Source of the DNA: UBA1181 sp045639525
GTDB taxonomy: Bacteria; Bacteroidota; Bacteroidia; Bacteroidales; Paludibacteraceae
NCBI GenBank assembly: GCA_045639525.1
Contig: JAZUDI010000028.1
Location: forward strand, 46,846 to 110,845
Direction of reading: 5' to 3'
Length of the DNA: 64,000 nucleotides
The position numbers were made by a program, and so were the translations under genes. Below, piece after piece: positions 46,377 to 58,100 of this stretch; the first letter of the stretch is position 1; every line of letters starts with the position of its first letter. A model generated the notes under the pieces. It was not told the DNA's origin, ran no database searches, and saw nothing but the letters and a program-made list of their open reading frames with translations.

Positions 46377-46796
46377 ATGGGGGATGACATTCTTCAAATA
46401 ATTGACAGCGTTCAACTTATCGATTCAATCATAAGCACCATAGGTTTATCGACCACCCATACACTCGGTATCATTGGTGCTATACGAACACTTTCATCAG
46501 AGAAAGATGACAACAAAGTGGTCAAAGCGTTTTGCATAGTGACAATAATAGCCTGTTTCTTATGTGGACTCACTTTATTTAAGATACAAGCGTATAACGA
46601 TTTTATAATTAGCAGTAGGTTTTGGGTGTTTTTGTTCTTTATTATCCCTGTAATACCATTTGTATATTTGGCATTACGATATTATAAGAAATACAAGTTT
46701 GACAAAGTACTGACAATAGCAATGTTCATCTGGATTGCATACTTAATTTGGGTGTATCTGCTACGCGATGTAGTCTTTCTCATACTTTTCCGATAG
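46377..46796 (+). CDS. Small membrane protein of the island
   Basis: A 139-residue protein with about three membrane helices (residues about 50-70, 82-102 and 112-134), with IVTIIACFLCGLTLF as the first clear one. The N-terminus is polar and acidic, and a basic loop KKYKFDK lies before the last helix. No family was recognised. Membrane proteins of this size occur as immunity partners against pore-forming toxins, but the sequence does not show that directly. It lies 21 bases after the preceding gene. Confidence 0.65.
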   Translation: MGDDILQIIDSVQLIDSIISTIGLSTTHTLGIIGAIRTLSSEKDDNKVVKAFCIVTIIACFLCGLTLFKIQAYNDFIISSRFWVFLFFIIPVIPFVYLALRYYKKYKFDKVLTIAMFIWIAYLIWVYLLRDVVFLILFR

Positions 46797-47051
46797 ATGT
46801 AACGCACAAGAATTTATTCATTGTTAAAAGGGAGAAAAAGCAAGTGTGTTTCAAGAGAGATTCTTTCAGTTTTCTCAAATTATTTTATTATGTTTGAGCA
46901 ATTTCTAAATACTTTAAAACCCAATTACAAGGGCGCACATCAAGCGTTCGCAGGTAGATAATTGAAACAAAAAAAATAATCATGTTTAATATTTGTTCAT
47001 TTGACTCGGCTAACACTTCGTCGATTTTTAAGTTTTAGTTTAACATAAAAG
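46797..47051 (+). other. Gap with short leftover frames
   Basis: This AT-rich gap has no clear gene. Two tiny frames stand in it: 46890-46961 (23 codons, ending PNYKGAHQAFAGR) and one starting near 46981. The first reads like the start of a larger protein and may be a remnant. The words ACTTTAAAACC and TTTAACATA here are shared with the 35-base repeat, but the match is short. Confidence 0.35.
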
Positions 47052-47492
47052 ATGGCAGGAGCAATTTTCATTATACTAACTCTTTTGGCTGCTCTTATAG
47101 CGGCGATCCTAAACAGAAGATCTAATTTTATTGCTGATTTTTTGCAGACGTTGTTTTTTGTGGCAATACCGGCAATAGGCATTTACTGCGCCTTGGAACA
47201 TAAGGAAATGGGGATGCGTATTTTGTTGGGAATTGTATCCTCGGCGATAGCAGGTTATATATCCTGGTATTTGGGAATGGGTTTTACTCGTCTTTTGGAA
47301 AATTTACCATTCTCCGTTGGATATACACTTGAAAAGATAGTTTGCATTATTTTCCTTATTGGTGGCATAGGGTTGGGTATATGGGCTTCCACGCTTCTTC
47401 CGTCGAATTGGATATCTGTGGTGTCATATATTATTTTCGTGCCATTGTTTCTTATCGTGTTTTTGGGAACTCAATATCAATATAAGAATTGA
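47052..47492 (+). CDS. Small membrane protein of the island
   Basis: A 146-residue protein with about five hydrophobic segments (MAGAIFIILTLLAALIAAIL at the start, a glycine-rich IIFLIGGIGLGIWAS near residue 100). The loops are short and there is no known motif. It is the last gene of the island and runs towards the end of LRR copy 2, 29 bases away. It differs in sequence from the three-helix protein at 46377. The function is unknown. Confidence 0.65.
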   Translation: MAGAIFIILTLLAALIAAILNRRSNFIADFLQTLFFVAIPAIGIYCALEHKEMGMRILLGIVSSAIAGYISWYLGMGFTRLLENLPFSVGYTLEKIVCIIFLIGGIGLGIWASTLLPSNWISVVSYIIFVPLFLIVFLGTQYQYKN

Positions 47493-47521
47493 TGGGTGAC
47501 CGATTGTCGGGGGCATTCCAC

Positions 47522-50500
47522 TTAGTCAGCCATTCCTTTTGCCAAGTAGCGGAGCATCGCATCAGAGGCAACCTCCATAAACCGATGTGGACGATCTAGA
47601 CGTTTGCGCCATCTTTTGATGATGGCATCAAAGAAATAGGATGGCTCATGCACTGTACTGAACATATGTCCCATCTCTTTTATCCAAATATAGGGATAGA
47701 AGATAATGTGAAGGATCAAATTTAGAATCGTCAGAAACACAAGGCAGGTGTTGGCGAAACCGCGATAGAGCGACGAATAATCTTGATGGAAATCCTTAAT
47801 CAAACGAGCATTTCTCGCATCGCTCGCCTCACCATATTCGAATCCGAGTTCCAATCCCCTCGCATATCCCTGCAACAATTTGAATTGATCATGGATGTCA
47901 GAGAATTGAGAAACATCGCCTCGCCACAAAATATAATCGGGCAAATCGTTTGGACACGCAACCGACGCAACCTCATCATCTTCCAACCGCCAATCATATT
48001 GATCATTGAGGATCGTAAGTGTCTCACCTTTGCGATATGCCTCACCATGGAACCCCTTTAATCTGCCAAACTTAACAACACTCTTAGGCAATACAATGTC
48101 GTGGAGAGCAGTCTCATAGAAAGGTTCCGATTCTATGACGCGCAAAGTATCCGGCAAAGTAATCTCTTGTAGGGAATGGCAGGAAAGGAAGATGTGACGA
48201 TGCATGGTGGTGACACTCGCTGGCCAATCAAATCGCTTAAAAGCGCATTCCGAGAAGGCTTCGGCACCTATCTCCCGCAAATTTTTCGGCATATTGATCT
48301 TTTCCAACTGGGCACAACCACTAAAAGCACCTCTGCCTATCGCGCACAAAGAATCCGGTAATCGCACCTCCTTGATTTCCTTACGATTCTTGAACACCTC
48401 AAAACCAATAGAGAGGACACCCTCCGGAATCTCCACCACGGATGGCAACGTCTCCTTTTTCACCTCAAACAAGCAGCCTGAACGGATCCGGAAATCACCC
48501 ACCTCATCGCAAGGTTGACGCAACAAAGCGGTCTCCTCAAAATCATCAGGATTAATCGTCATTCCGACACTCACAAAGGAGATCAACCGATGGCAGCCAC
48601 TGAAATACCCCCACTCTTCTTTGGCGGAGCACATCATTCTCACGGTTGCCAAACGTTCGCATTCGCTGAATGCGCCATACCCCAAATCTGTCACAGAAGT
48701 TGGGACATACACTTGCGTCAAATCGGATCTCTTGAAAGCGTAGTCGCCAATATATTGCAAGCCATCAGGCAAATCCGCCCGTTTCAAGCGACATCCCGCA
48801 AATGCCGAACGAAGTATGTACTTCAAATTTTTCGGGAAGGTCAACTCTTCAATGCCCGTAAAGGCAAACGCGTTTTTACCTATAATTTCAACGCTATCCG
48901 GCAGCACCACTTTTTTTAGATTAGAGCAGTCTCTAAAGGCTTCTTCTCCGATGATTCTCACCCCTTCAGGAATAACAACCTCCGTCAAATCCGCTCTACC
49001 ACAATAGGCCTTATTCGCGACAGCAACCCCTCGGCATTCCAACATCTCCCAAGTAGGAGGCTCCTCCCTATTGATCAATTCATCCATCATGACGGTTCGT
49101 GCCGTCTCCTGTGTAGGCAAGGAGGAATATTCATCCTCCATGCAATAAATGGCATGATAGGCGATATAGACATCGTCGGAGAAAGTCGGTCTCTTCAATT
49201 GAGGGCAACAGTAAAAGGCTTTAAAATAAACATTTTTGATGGTCGAAGGCAATTTAAGCTCACGCAACGATCTACAAGCGAAAAACATCTCCTGACCTAT
49301 ATCTTCCACACCTTCGGGTATTTCCAACCGTTCCAAAGAGTAGCAGTGGGAGAAACATCGCACACCTATCTCATCCAAATGAGAGGGCAAAGAGACGCTC
49401 TTCAAATTAAGACATCGTTCAAAAGCGGAAGCGCCAATGGATTTCACACTCTCACCTACCGTCACCGCTGTCAAATCATGGTTTTCCTTGAAGGCACCGC
49501 CCGCAATAGCGGAGACACCCTCCACACAAACAGAGCCTTTACAGCTTTTTCCATCATAAAAAGTATCACCAATGATAATCGGCCGACCCTCCTGTCGCTG
49601 CGCTTCCAACCAAGGGGTTTCATCGAACGCACCTTCCAAAACCTTCCCGAATTTTGCGGGCAATTCCAACTGTCTCAACGAATAGCAATCCCTGAAAACA
49701 TTTTCGGAAAGAGACGCCAACTCAGGTGGCAACTTCACCTCATCCAACAGAACACAACCCTGGAAAGCTTTATAATCAATCGCCTTTACGGACGATGGAA
49801 TATGGATCCGTCTCATTCCCGCACAATCCAAAAAGGCACCGGGGCCGATTTGCCAAATGCCGTCAGGGATAGTCACCTCTCCGCCACAAAATCTACCATC
49901 CACCACCGTATGGCCAATAATCAGCATTTCATTGTTTTTCCGCTTTTCATCCAAGAGAGGGGTATCCTTGAAGACATTCATTTGGAAAGGAGCATATTCC
50001 AGACCATCCGCCTCGACCTCCACAAGTTTAGAACATCCAGCGAAGGCTTCATCCGACACCAAGTCCAACTCATTACCAATATTGATCTTGGTGAGCGACT
50101 CACAACCAGCGAAACACCGCTCCCCTATCTCTTTCAATTGATTAGGTAATACAATGTCATTTAAGGCTACACAACCACGAAACGCCTCCTCTCCGATCTT
50201 CTTCAATCCATTGCCGAAAACCACCTTTTTCAGACAACGGCAACCACTAAACGTGTGATAGCGTATCTCTTCCAATCCATCCGACAACTGAACGCTCTCA
50301 AGACGCTCACAATCGCAGAAGGCATCTTGCCCCAATTTTTTCAAAGAGGGCGGCAAAACGACACGCCTCAATTCATCACAACCATCGAAGGCATACATTT
50401 TTATCTCCTCCAACGAATCGGGGAAATGGATGGTTTGGAAACTTTGGTCGCCGTGAAAACACTTTTCAGGAATAATTTTCGTACCTTCTGGAATATAAAG

Positions 50501-50566
50501 GCATTGATTCTCTATTTTGCACTGATCTTTCAGAAGATCGACTTCACTTCTATTTCCCTCACCCAT
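47522..50566 (-). CDS. BspA-like leucine-rich repeat protein with C-terminal membrane segment (copy 2)
   Basis: A 1,014-residue paralogue of the gene at 40848-44018. It has the same plan: acidic start (MGEGNRSEVDLLKDQCKIEN), more than twenty BspA-type repeats (LPDSL..IG..AF..C..L), and the closing linker WRGDVSQFSDIHDQFKLLQG. One hydrophobic stretch stands at about 937-962 (CLVFLTILNLILHIIFYPYI), and the tail of about 50 residues is shorter than in copy 1. No signal peptide is seen. The two proteins agree in repeat phase and in the end regions but differ widely in the repeats. The function is unknown; such repeats usually bind proteins. Confidence 0.88.
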   Translation of the reverse strand: MGEGNRSEVDLLKDQCKIENQCLYIPEGTKIIPEKCFHGDQSFQTIHFPDSLEEIKMYAFDGCDELRRVVLPPSLKKLGQDAFCDCERLESVQLSDGLEEIRYHTFSGCRCLKKVVFGNGLKKIGEEAFRGCVALNDIVLPNQLKEIGERCFAGCESLTKINIGNELDLVSDEAFAGCSKLVEVEADGLEYAPFQMNVFKDTPLLDEKRKNNEMLIIGHTVVDGRFCGGEVTIPDGIWQIGPGAFLDCAGMRRIHIPSSVKAIDYKAFQGCVLLDEVKLPPELASLSENVFRDCYSLRQLELPAKFGKVLEGAFDETPWLEAQRQEGRPIIIGDTFYDGKSCKGSVCVEGVSAIAGGAFKENHDLTAVTVGESVKSIGASAFERCLNLKSVSLPSHLDEIGVRCFSHCYSLERLEIPEGVEDIGQEMFFACRSLRELKLPSTIKNVYFKAFYCCPQLKRPTFSDDVYIAYHAIYCMEDEYSSLPTQETARTVMMDELINREEPPTWEMLECRGVAVANKAYCGRADLTEVVIPEGVRIIGEEAFRDCSNLKKVVLPDSVEIIGKNAFAFTGIEELTFPKNLKYILRSAFAGCRLKRADLPDGLQYIGDYAFKRSDLTQVYVPTSVTDLGYGAFSECERLATVRMMCSAKEEWGYFSGCHRLISFVSVGMTINPDDFEETALLRQPCDEVGDFRIRSGCLFEVKKETLPSVVEIPEGVLSIGFEVFKNRKEIKEVRLPDSLCAIGRGAFSGCAQLEKINMPKNLREIGAEAFSECAFKRFDWPASVTTMHRHIFLSCHSLQEITLPDTLRVIESEPFYETALHDIVLPKSVVKFGRLKGFHGEAYRKGETLTILNDQYDWRLEDDEVASVACPNDLPDYILWRGDVSQFSDIHDQFKLLQGYARGLELGFEYGEASDARNARLIKDFHQDYSSLYRGFANTCLVFLTILNLILHIIFYPYIWIKEMGHMFSTVHEPSYFFDAIIKRWRKRLDRPHRFMEVASDAMLRYLAKGMAD

Positions 50567-50631
50567 ATTATAACCGATATTTAGTGATTATATAGCCAGT
50601 AAAAAACACACATTGATTACCGTTTTCAGAT

Positions 50632-50639
50632 CAAATATA
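50632..50639 (-). promoter_or_regulatory. -7 box of LRR copy 2
   Basis: TATATTTG on the minus strand is a match to TAnnTTTG about 65 bases before the ATG. The -33 part is weak. Confidence 0.5.
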
Positions 50640-50689
50640 GCCGTTTTATCCTATTCCATAGCTGTTTTAACGACCTTTAACAAATTCAC

Positions 50690-50724
50690 AAAAAAAGTAG
50701 AGACGCGGCATTCCACGTCTCTAC
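50690..50724 (-). terminator. Terminator of the adhesin-OmpA operon
   Basis: GTAGAGACG (50697-50705) and CGTCTCTAC (50716-50724) form a nine-pair stem. Seven T follow on the minus strand (50690-50696). It lies 24 bases after the OmpA-type gene. Confidence 0.92.
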
Positions 50725-50747
50725 AAGTCTATTAATTATCAAGAATA

Positions 50748-52124
50748 TTATTTCACAACAATTTCAATACGTCTATTCTGGCGACGGTTCGCCTCACAAG
50801 TATTAGGCACCAATGGTTCGGAAGATCCTTTGCTTCGAGCCATGACACGGTTAATCGGACAACCCGCCTGTATCAGCAACTTACGCATCGCCTCAGAGCG
50901 TTGCATACCCAATTCAATGTTCTTTGCCTCTGTACCCAAGTTACAGGTATGGCCCCAAATGATGACATTACGGCCCGGTGTCGTCTTAATATAGTGAGTC
51001 AAATCATTGATGTAGGATTGGATCTCATCATTCATCTGAACAACCGCCTCTCCCAACTTGAACTCCACCTTCACATTCTTGTTCAGCCACTTCACGACCT
51101 CCTTGACCTCTGCCAACTCCCTTGCCTTACGGGCCTCCTCAGCGGCAGCCAATTCGCGGGCGATACGAAGCACATCCTCCACCTCGCTATCCTCGAATTT
51201 CTCGATCTCTCCCGCCAAGATAAAGGCGAAGTTTTCATCCTCCATCGCCAATTCATGCTGCATATCAGGCAAAGGATAGATACGAGGGAAACCGAAACTG
51301 ATACCCGCCTTGATACCCGCGGAGATAAGGTGCGCCTTGCCAATACGGTCGGAAGATACCACACCCACGTAATCGGTTCCATCGAAAAGCGTGCTATGTT
51401 CTTTCGCCAAATTGGTGAATCCATATCCGAAATAGAGTCCCATATAGAGGCTCATATCGCTATGTTTGAACGATCGATAAGCGCCCAAATCAACAGCGGC
51501 GGCCGCTCCCACCTTACGAAGCGTGGCCTTGCCTTCGCAATCATCCTTGGTAAAGAAACCGTGTTGCGGCAAGTTCTCGTACTCTATATTGGTCAGATGC
51601 TCGAAATATCCCTTGGTCTGCAATGTGCCATCCGTAATCTTAAAGTTATTGGAGATAGGGAAAAAGAGTTTCAATCCAGCGGCGGCGGAATGGCTCCACT
51701 TCGGATTGATTGGATAGTGGTAAGAGGCCATCAAAGGAATCTCCAAATTGGCGATGTGTTGTTTCTCCTTCCAATTGGTGAAGATCACCCTGTACTCATA
51801 CGGCTCCCCATTTTGCGCATCCACCGCGGCACGGGAGAGGCGAAGATCCTCATAAAAGGATCGGCCGTTGTACCAACTAAAGCCCAAACCTCCGCTCACA
51901 CACCATCGCTCGTTGATCGGACGGCGGTATGCCAATTTCAATTCAGAGCCAAAACCTGGGGTGTGGTCTCCCCCTTCGGGAGAATACTGGATAGTATGTA
52001 AACCACCACCCGCTGTCACATCCAAATAGAAATCATACATGGTCAGTTGGGCTTGTCCCATAAGCGGACAGGCCATCAACATCAACAATATCAAACCCTT
52101 ATATATCCTCATATCTCTCATCAT
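50748..52124 (-). CDS. Outer-membrane barrel protein with OmpA C-terminal domain
   Basis: A 458-residue protein, or 454 from the second in-frame ATG (MRIYKGLILLMLMACPLMGQ). After the signal peptide an eight- or more-stranded barrel covers about residues 30-290. A helical linker rich in Ala and Glu (ELAAAEEARKARELAEVKEV) comes next. The OmpA peptidoglycan-binding domain follows at about 350-458 (GHTCNLGTEAKNIELGMQRS). The usual Asp of GHTD is Cys here (C394), with further Cys at 422 and 443 that might form a disulfide. The gene starts ten bases after the giant adhesin and is likely its partner in the outer membrane, like the SprF/PorP partners of type IX adhesins. This is inference. Confidence 0.88.
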   Translation of the reverse strand: MMRDMRIYKGLILLMLMACPLMGQAQLTMYDFYLDVTAGGGLHTIQYSPEGGDHTPGFGSELKLAYRRPINERWCVSGGLGFSWYNGRSFYEDLRLSRAAVDAQNGEPYEYRVIFTNWKEKQHIANLEIPLMASYHYPINPKWSHSAAAGLKLFFPISNNFKITDGTLQTKGYFEHLTNIEYENLPQHGFFTKDDCEGKATLRKVGAAAAVDLGAYRSFKHSDMSLYMGLYFGYGFTNLAKEHSTLFDGTDYVGVVSSDRIGKAHLISAGIKAGISFGFPRIYPLPDMQHELAMEDENFAFILAGEIEKFEDSEVEDVLRIARELAAAEEARKARELAEVKEVVKWLNKNVKVEFKLGEAVVQMNDEIQSYINDLTHYIKTTPGRNVIIWGHTCNLGTEAKNIELGMQRSEAMRKLLIQAGCPINRVMARSKGSSEPLVPNTCEANRRQNRRIEIVVK

Positions 52125-52133
52125 TTTGCTCTA

Positions 52134-55100
52134 TTATCTTCTAATCTCCTTCACGGTCAATCCATCCACATCCACGATATACGCGCCAGAGACGAATCTA
52201 CCGAAATCAACCTGAATCTTTCGGCCAGAGAAGGTGGTGGTATAGACCGTAACACCTTGCGAATTGGTCACCTTCAGATTATGCTCATTACCATTGTCCA
52301 CGCTCAACTCCACGGTAGCGATACCGGCAGTTGGATTAGGATAGACAGAGAGTGTCGTGTTGGCGGCGTTGTTGAACCACTTCTTGCAAGTGCGCAGATG
52401 CTCACCCTCCGTGGTGACAACCTCCATGTAGTAGTTGCCGGTCAATCCCTGCTTTTCGCAGTAGTAAGGCATATTGGCGCCACCTACCTTCACATCATTG
52501 TGGAACCACTGGAACTCCACAAATCGGCTCTCCAAATTGACGGCTGACACCACATCCGACCAAATGTCGATGATGAAATCGCTGGATAAATTCACCCTCA
52601 CATCCACATCGAAGATCGGTGTCAACGAACCATAAGCGTTGCGGAACTGAACCTTCGCTTTATAGATATGGGCAGGGCAATCCGGAATCACCACACGGAC
52701 CTCATTATCCGCCATAATCGGAGAGAAATCGATATCCTCAAATCCAGCAGCCTTGGCCTCCTCATCATAAACGATTCGGTACTCCGTCGGTGCTTCGGAA
52801 GTCAACAAGGTATAACGCATCACATCCTCCGTGCCCGGACAATAGCCCAAAGCAGGAATCAACAATGTATCCACCATCATCTCATCGACATCCTTGGCGA
52901 ACAACGCGGAAACGATGGTGTCGCAAGAGACCGTGAAGTGGATAGAGGAGGTTGTGTCACCATCGCCCCAAGAGACGAAATGGTAGCCACGGTTAGGCAC
53001 CGCAGTCAACTCGGCAGTCGTACCGTAGTCATAATCACCTTCGCCAATCACCTTACCCACATTACCATTGATCTTCGTGATGACGGTGTAGATCTTCGGA
53101 ATGTATTGGGCACGGATTACCGTATCATGCGCTGGCATAAAGAGTGGCAATTGCACATCCCAACCTATGAAATCGTGGCCCACCTTGGTCGGCATCAAAC
53201 GATCCAGAATCTCATGACGGACAGTATCGCCATAGAGGAAGTTATAAATTCTCATGGTATCCGCCTCGTTCACCACCAACAACGTATAGGTGTTCAAAGC
53301 GAAGAGCGGAATAAAGGAGGTGTCGCTCTTGATCACCACCTCGCGCGGATTACCGCGGCGTCCGTCCGACCACGATTGGAAGTGGTATCCCTCATTCGGA
53401 ACAGCGGTAATGGTAATCGTGTCACCATACTCAATCGGTTCTTCATATTCGAATGTTAGCTTTCCGTGCTCAAAGATGCTATCCATCGTGATTTCAAAGG
53501 TCTTAATACGCCATTGCGCCTCGATCGAAATATCCTCCGCACCGACGACAAGCGGCAATTCAGGCAACCAGCCCGCAAAATCGTATCCCTGTTTGGTCGG
53601 CGTCACGCCCACCATATTTTCGGTAAGGGTATCACCATACATCATAGGGATCACATCCAAAGTATCGCCATCCGCCAAGAGATACAAATCATATTGGTTT
53701 CTCTCAAAGATCGGAGTAGGCACTGTATCATCCACGACCACAATCTTTCGTGGATTGGACTCTTCTCCGTCTCCCCAGAACACGAAATGGTAACCCTCAT
53801 CCGGAAGAGCCGTCATAGTGATTGTATCTCCATAAGAGACTGGATTTTGGAAGTCGGAGGAGATTGCGCCATGTTCAACGGTAGGGATCGACAATTCAAT
53901 CTTCTTCAATGACCAAACAGCCTCAACCGTCACATTCTCCGCACCCGCCACCAAAGGCAAGGATGGTTGCCATCCCACGAAATCATATCCTTCACGCTCC
54001 AATGAGAGGTCGACCATGGACTCCGTAACGCTATCGCCATATAGTACAGGGATGCGTTTCGCCACTTCATCCATATTAACCACGATCACCTCCACCCCAT
54101 TCCGTTCGAAACGAGGAGCCAACGTGTCGTCCTTCACCACAACGATCTTATGGTCGGCTTGAACCTCCCCGTCGCTCCATGCGACAAAATGGTAACCGAC
54201 ATTCGGAACAGCGGTCATAGAGATGAGCGTCTCGAAAGGTATCGGGTTGTCAAAATCGGTCTCCACCCTACCTGGCACGCCTACCGTATCAAGCGTGATT
54301 TGGAACAATCGTTTACCCCACTCAGCCACCAATGTGTCATCGGCAGCCCCCATCACCATCGGTAATCGAGGGGTCCATCCAACAAATTGATAGCCCGTTT
54401 TCTCAGGAACGTAGTCAACCAAGGCATCGGTCACCGATTCGCCATAAGCAACCACCAAATTCTTCAAAACCCTATCCCCATCCATGAGCGACAAGGTGTA
54501 TTCATTAGGCGCCACCATAGCCTCCAACACGGTATCCTTCACAACAACTATATGGCGAGGATTCTCCAAAGAGCCATCGCTCCATGAGGCGAAGTGATAA
54601 CCCTCCGCTGGTCGGACATTCAACTCCAAGGAGGATTCGAATGGTACAGGAGAGGTGAAGTCATCCACCGTCGCATGTTCGCTCTTCACAGTGACACGGT
54701 AACTCTTCTTACTCCATTGCGCCTGCAACTCGGCATCCGCGGCGCCCATCACCACAGGAAGTTCTGGCAACCACCCCACAAAATCATAACCCTCTTTTGC
54801 GGGAACATAATCCAAGATATCCGCGGTGACCTCCTCACCGAAAGTAACAGACATTGTCTTCAAAAGCATATCGTCATCCATCAAAGACAATTGATATTGA
54901 TTTGGTTCAAACAGTGCGATCATCGTCGTATCACAGACAATTCTCACCACTCGCTCCTCCTCCGTTTGACCATCCTTCCACATGACGAAATGGTAGCCCT
55001 CATCCGGCACGGCAGTCATCGTCACGAGATCCATATATAGCACCGGATTGGTGAACTCTCCGACAATCGATCCATGCTCCGCCTCAAGCGTCAAGACGAA

Positions 55101-58100
55101 CGACTTCTTGTTCCATTGCGCCTCAACCACGACATCCTCAACGCCAATGGTGAGCGGGAAGGTTTGGTTCCAACCCACAAATTCATATCCATTCTTAGTC
55201 GGCGTCGTATCTATTTGCGCCAAGGTGACTACTTCGCCATAATGCACCTCCATGCTTTTCAGAACAGCGCCATCGCTCTTCAACGTCAAGAGATAACTAT
55301 TTGGAGAGAAGGTCGCCACAAAAGTGGTGTCTTGTTCCAAGACGAAGGTGTATGGGTTAGCGGTAATTGCGCCGTTCCAAGCCTCAAAGTGATATCCCTC
55401 TTTGGCAGTAGCCTCTATGGTCACCTCGCTATGGTGGGCATAATTGCCAGCACCGGAAACGATACCCATCTGCTCATCAGCGGAAGAGAGCGTCACTTGG
55501 AATTCCGCGATACCCGGAAGAATCACCACGATGGCGGATTCCGATGCCTCCTTGTAGTCATCGCCGGCCCATCTGACCTCATAGGTACCTGGTGCGAACA
55601 GTTGATCGACATCCTCCACGGCGACGAAATCACCCGATTCGCCACGCATCTCCATGCCGACCATCAGGCCAACCATCTTACCGTCGTTCATACCCGCAAG
55701 ACTCTCCGCAATAGGCGTAATGACAGGTTTCTCCTGCGTCATCTTCTTCACCGTAATTGTCCGACTGCCACAATCGATATCTGCGCCAGATTCCACGCGG
55801 AAGATAGCGCTCACCACATGGGAGCCTGCAGTCAGGAGATCCCCCTCCGCCATAGAGGTTCCATCCACTTTGTAAAGGAGAGTGCCCGCCAATGGTTGAT
55901 CCAAGGTCACCTTCGGATTGTCACCCAACACCACCGTACCATAGACTCCGTCAACCGCATACCAGGTTGGGTGGATCTCGATTTCGGTAATTTGCCATAC
56001 CAAAGAGTCGTTCTCAGGCAACTGGAAGTTCTTATTGTCTAAGGTCAAGGCCTTCGCCGTATAGGTTCCGACCGCCACAGCGGAATTGTCTTTGTAGTCA
56101 ACTACATGGACAACGGCACCCTCCAAATCGGTCGTAACCGTCGCCTCAACACTTTGTGTTTTCCCGTTAAACGGCAATGAAGCCTCACTCCAAACAAGCG
56201 TCACACCTCTTGGTGTAATCTCTCCCTCCGTATAGGTCGCCGCGTCATAAAGCAACTCATAGTTGGCTTTCGCACTTCCGGAAAGAGTATATTGGATAGC
56301 GACCGACTTAGCCGTTCCCGCTTGTCCATCCTCAAACGCAGCGGAGGCCTCAATAGCGATGTCATCACCAGCAACCGCATTGTCGATGGCCGTCACCGCA
56401 ACTGTGGCGGATGTCGTACCATCATATACCTTTGACTCTACCAACGAATCCTTAACACTGATCTTGCGTGGCAAAATGGAGAAGTTCACCTCATAATCAG
56501 TAAACTCGAAGTTACCTCCCGATGCGGAACGAATCGCTATGTGGGCCATATCGGTTCCCACATTCACATTGTTGGTACAGAAGATCGCATAATCCTCATC
56601 CGGGCGAAGCACCAATCCACCCACTGTAATGGTGGAGGTTGGACAATGCTCCTGACCATCATAGACGAACTCGGTCTCATCCCATACCACATCGGTCTCC
56701 GCCAAAATGATATCCTTTGGTGTCACGGTCAATGTTCCATAATGGTAAGCCACCTCATAATTGTCCGGTTCGAAAGTGACCACAAAGGTATTCGGACTAA
56801 CACCCACGTTGGTCTGACTACCCGTATAAGTAATGATAGGCTCGTCTCCCGCCAAGATCAACGAGGCATCATCTGGAGTACAAGAGGCCGCCGTCAATGG
56901 GGTACCATCAAACTCCTTGGATGCGGAAGGAGAACTATATGAGACAGCTCTCTTCGAGATAGAGAAGTAAACCGTATCCCGATCGAACGAATAGACATGT
57001 TCATCCCCCTCCAAAGCGGAGATAATCGCCATAGCGGTATCACCAGCATTCACATTGCTCTTATATTCCACCGTATAATCGGAGGCGTTCACCACATTCT
57101 CTCCCACCTTTACCGTCACGCCTGGTTGGTGGGCGGTTCCGTCGTAAACGAAAGGTGCTCCAGATAGGGTGATGGTAGGTTTTTCGGTGATCTTCTTGAT
57201 CTCCCACGCCACCGTCGCATCTGAAGGCAAACGATAATTATCGTTATCCAATATGGCGGCAGTTGTCGTGTAGTGTCCGACCGCAACCACATTTTGGTCG
57301 CCCGTATAGGCGATCACATGCACGGGTTCGTCACCCACCATTCCGACCACGGATGCGCTCACATGCTTCGGCGTACCATCATAGGTGAATTCGGTCGGCT
57401 CATCCCATACAAGGGAGATCTCCTTGGCCGTCACAACACCCTCGTCATAGATTTCAGTGGCAGGCGCCAATTGGTAGTTGGCCTTATCGTCGCCCGTCAA
57501 TTCGTAGGAAATAGTAACAGACTTGTGCTCTCCGACATTCTCGTCCGAGAAAAGTCCGGTCGCCACCACACCGACTTGGTCGCCACCATAGTTACCCTCG
57601 AAGGCATCCACCGTCACCATCGCATTGGGAAGGGCATCATACTCCTTCGCGGCTACGCGCTTCTCCGTCACACGGATCGTGGCTGGGGTAATCGGCAAAG
57701 TGGTCTCATACGCTGTGAAATTGCAATTTCCACCCGCAAGGGCGGTCACTGTCACCTTAGCGTCACCCACCTTCACATTGTTTTCGCAGGAAATGGTATA
57801 ATCCACGTCTGGCACAAGCGTTACCCCATCCACCGTGATAGTCGCGGTTGGACAATGCGCCGTCTTGTCGTACACAAAAGAGTTATCGCTCCAAACGATA
57901 TTCTCATCGGTCAATGTCACGCTTTTACGCGTCACTGTCAATGTTCCGTAAGAGAGGAATACCACATAGTTATTACCCTCAAACTGGACACTGATGGTAT
58001 TTTTGGTGCTTCCCACTTCGGTGATCGACGCGGTATAATCCACCGTATAGGTATCACCATCCGCCACACCATCTCCACTAATGGATTTTATCTGGTGGCA

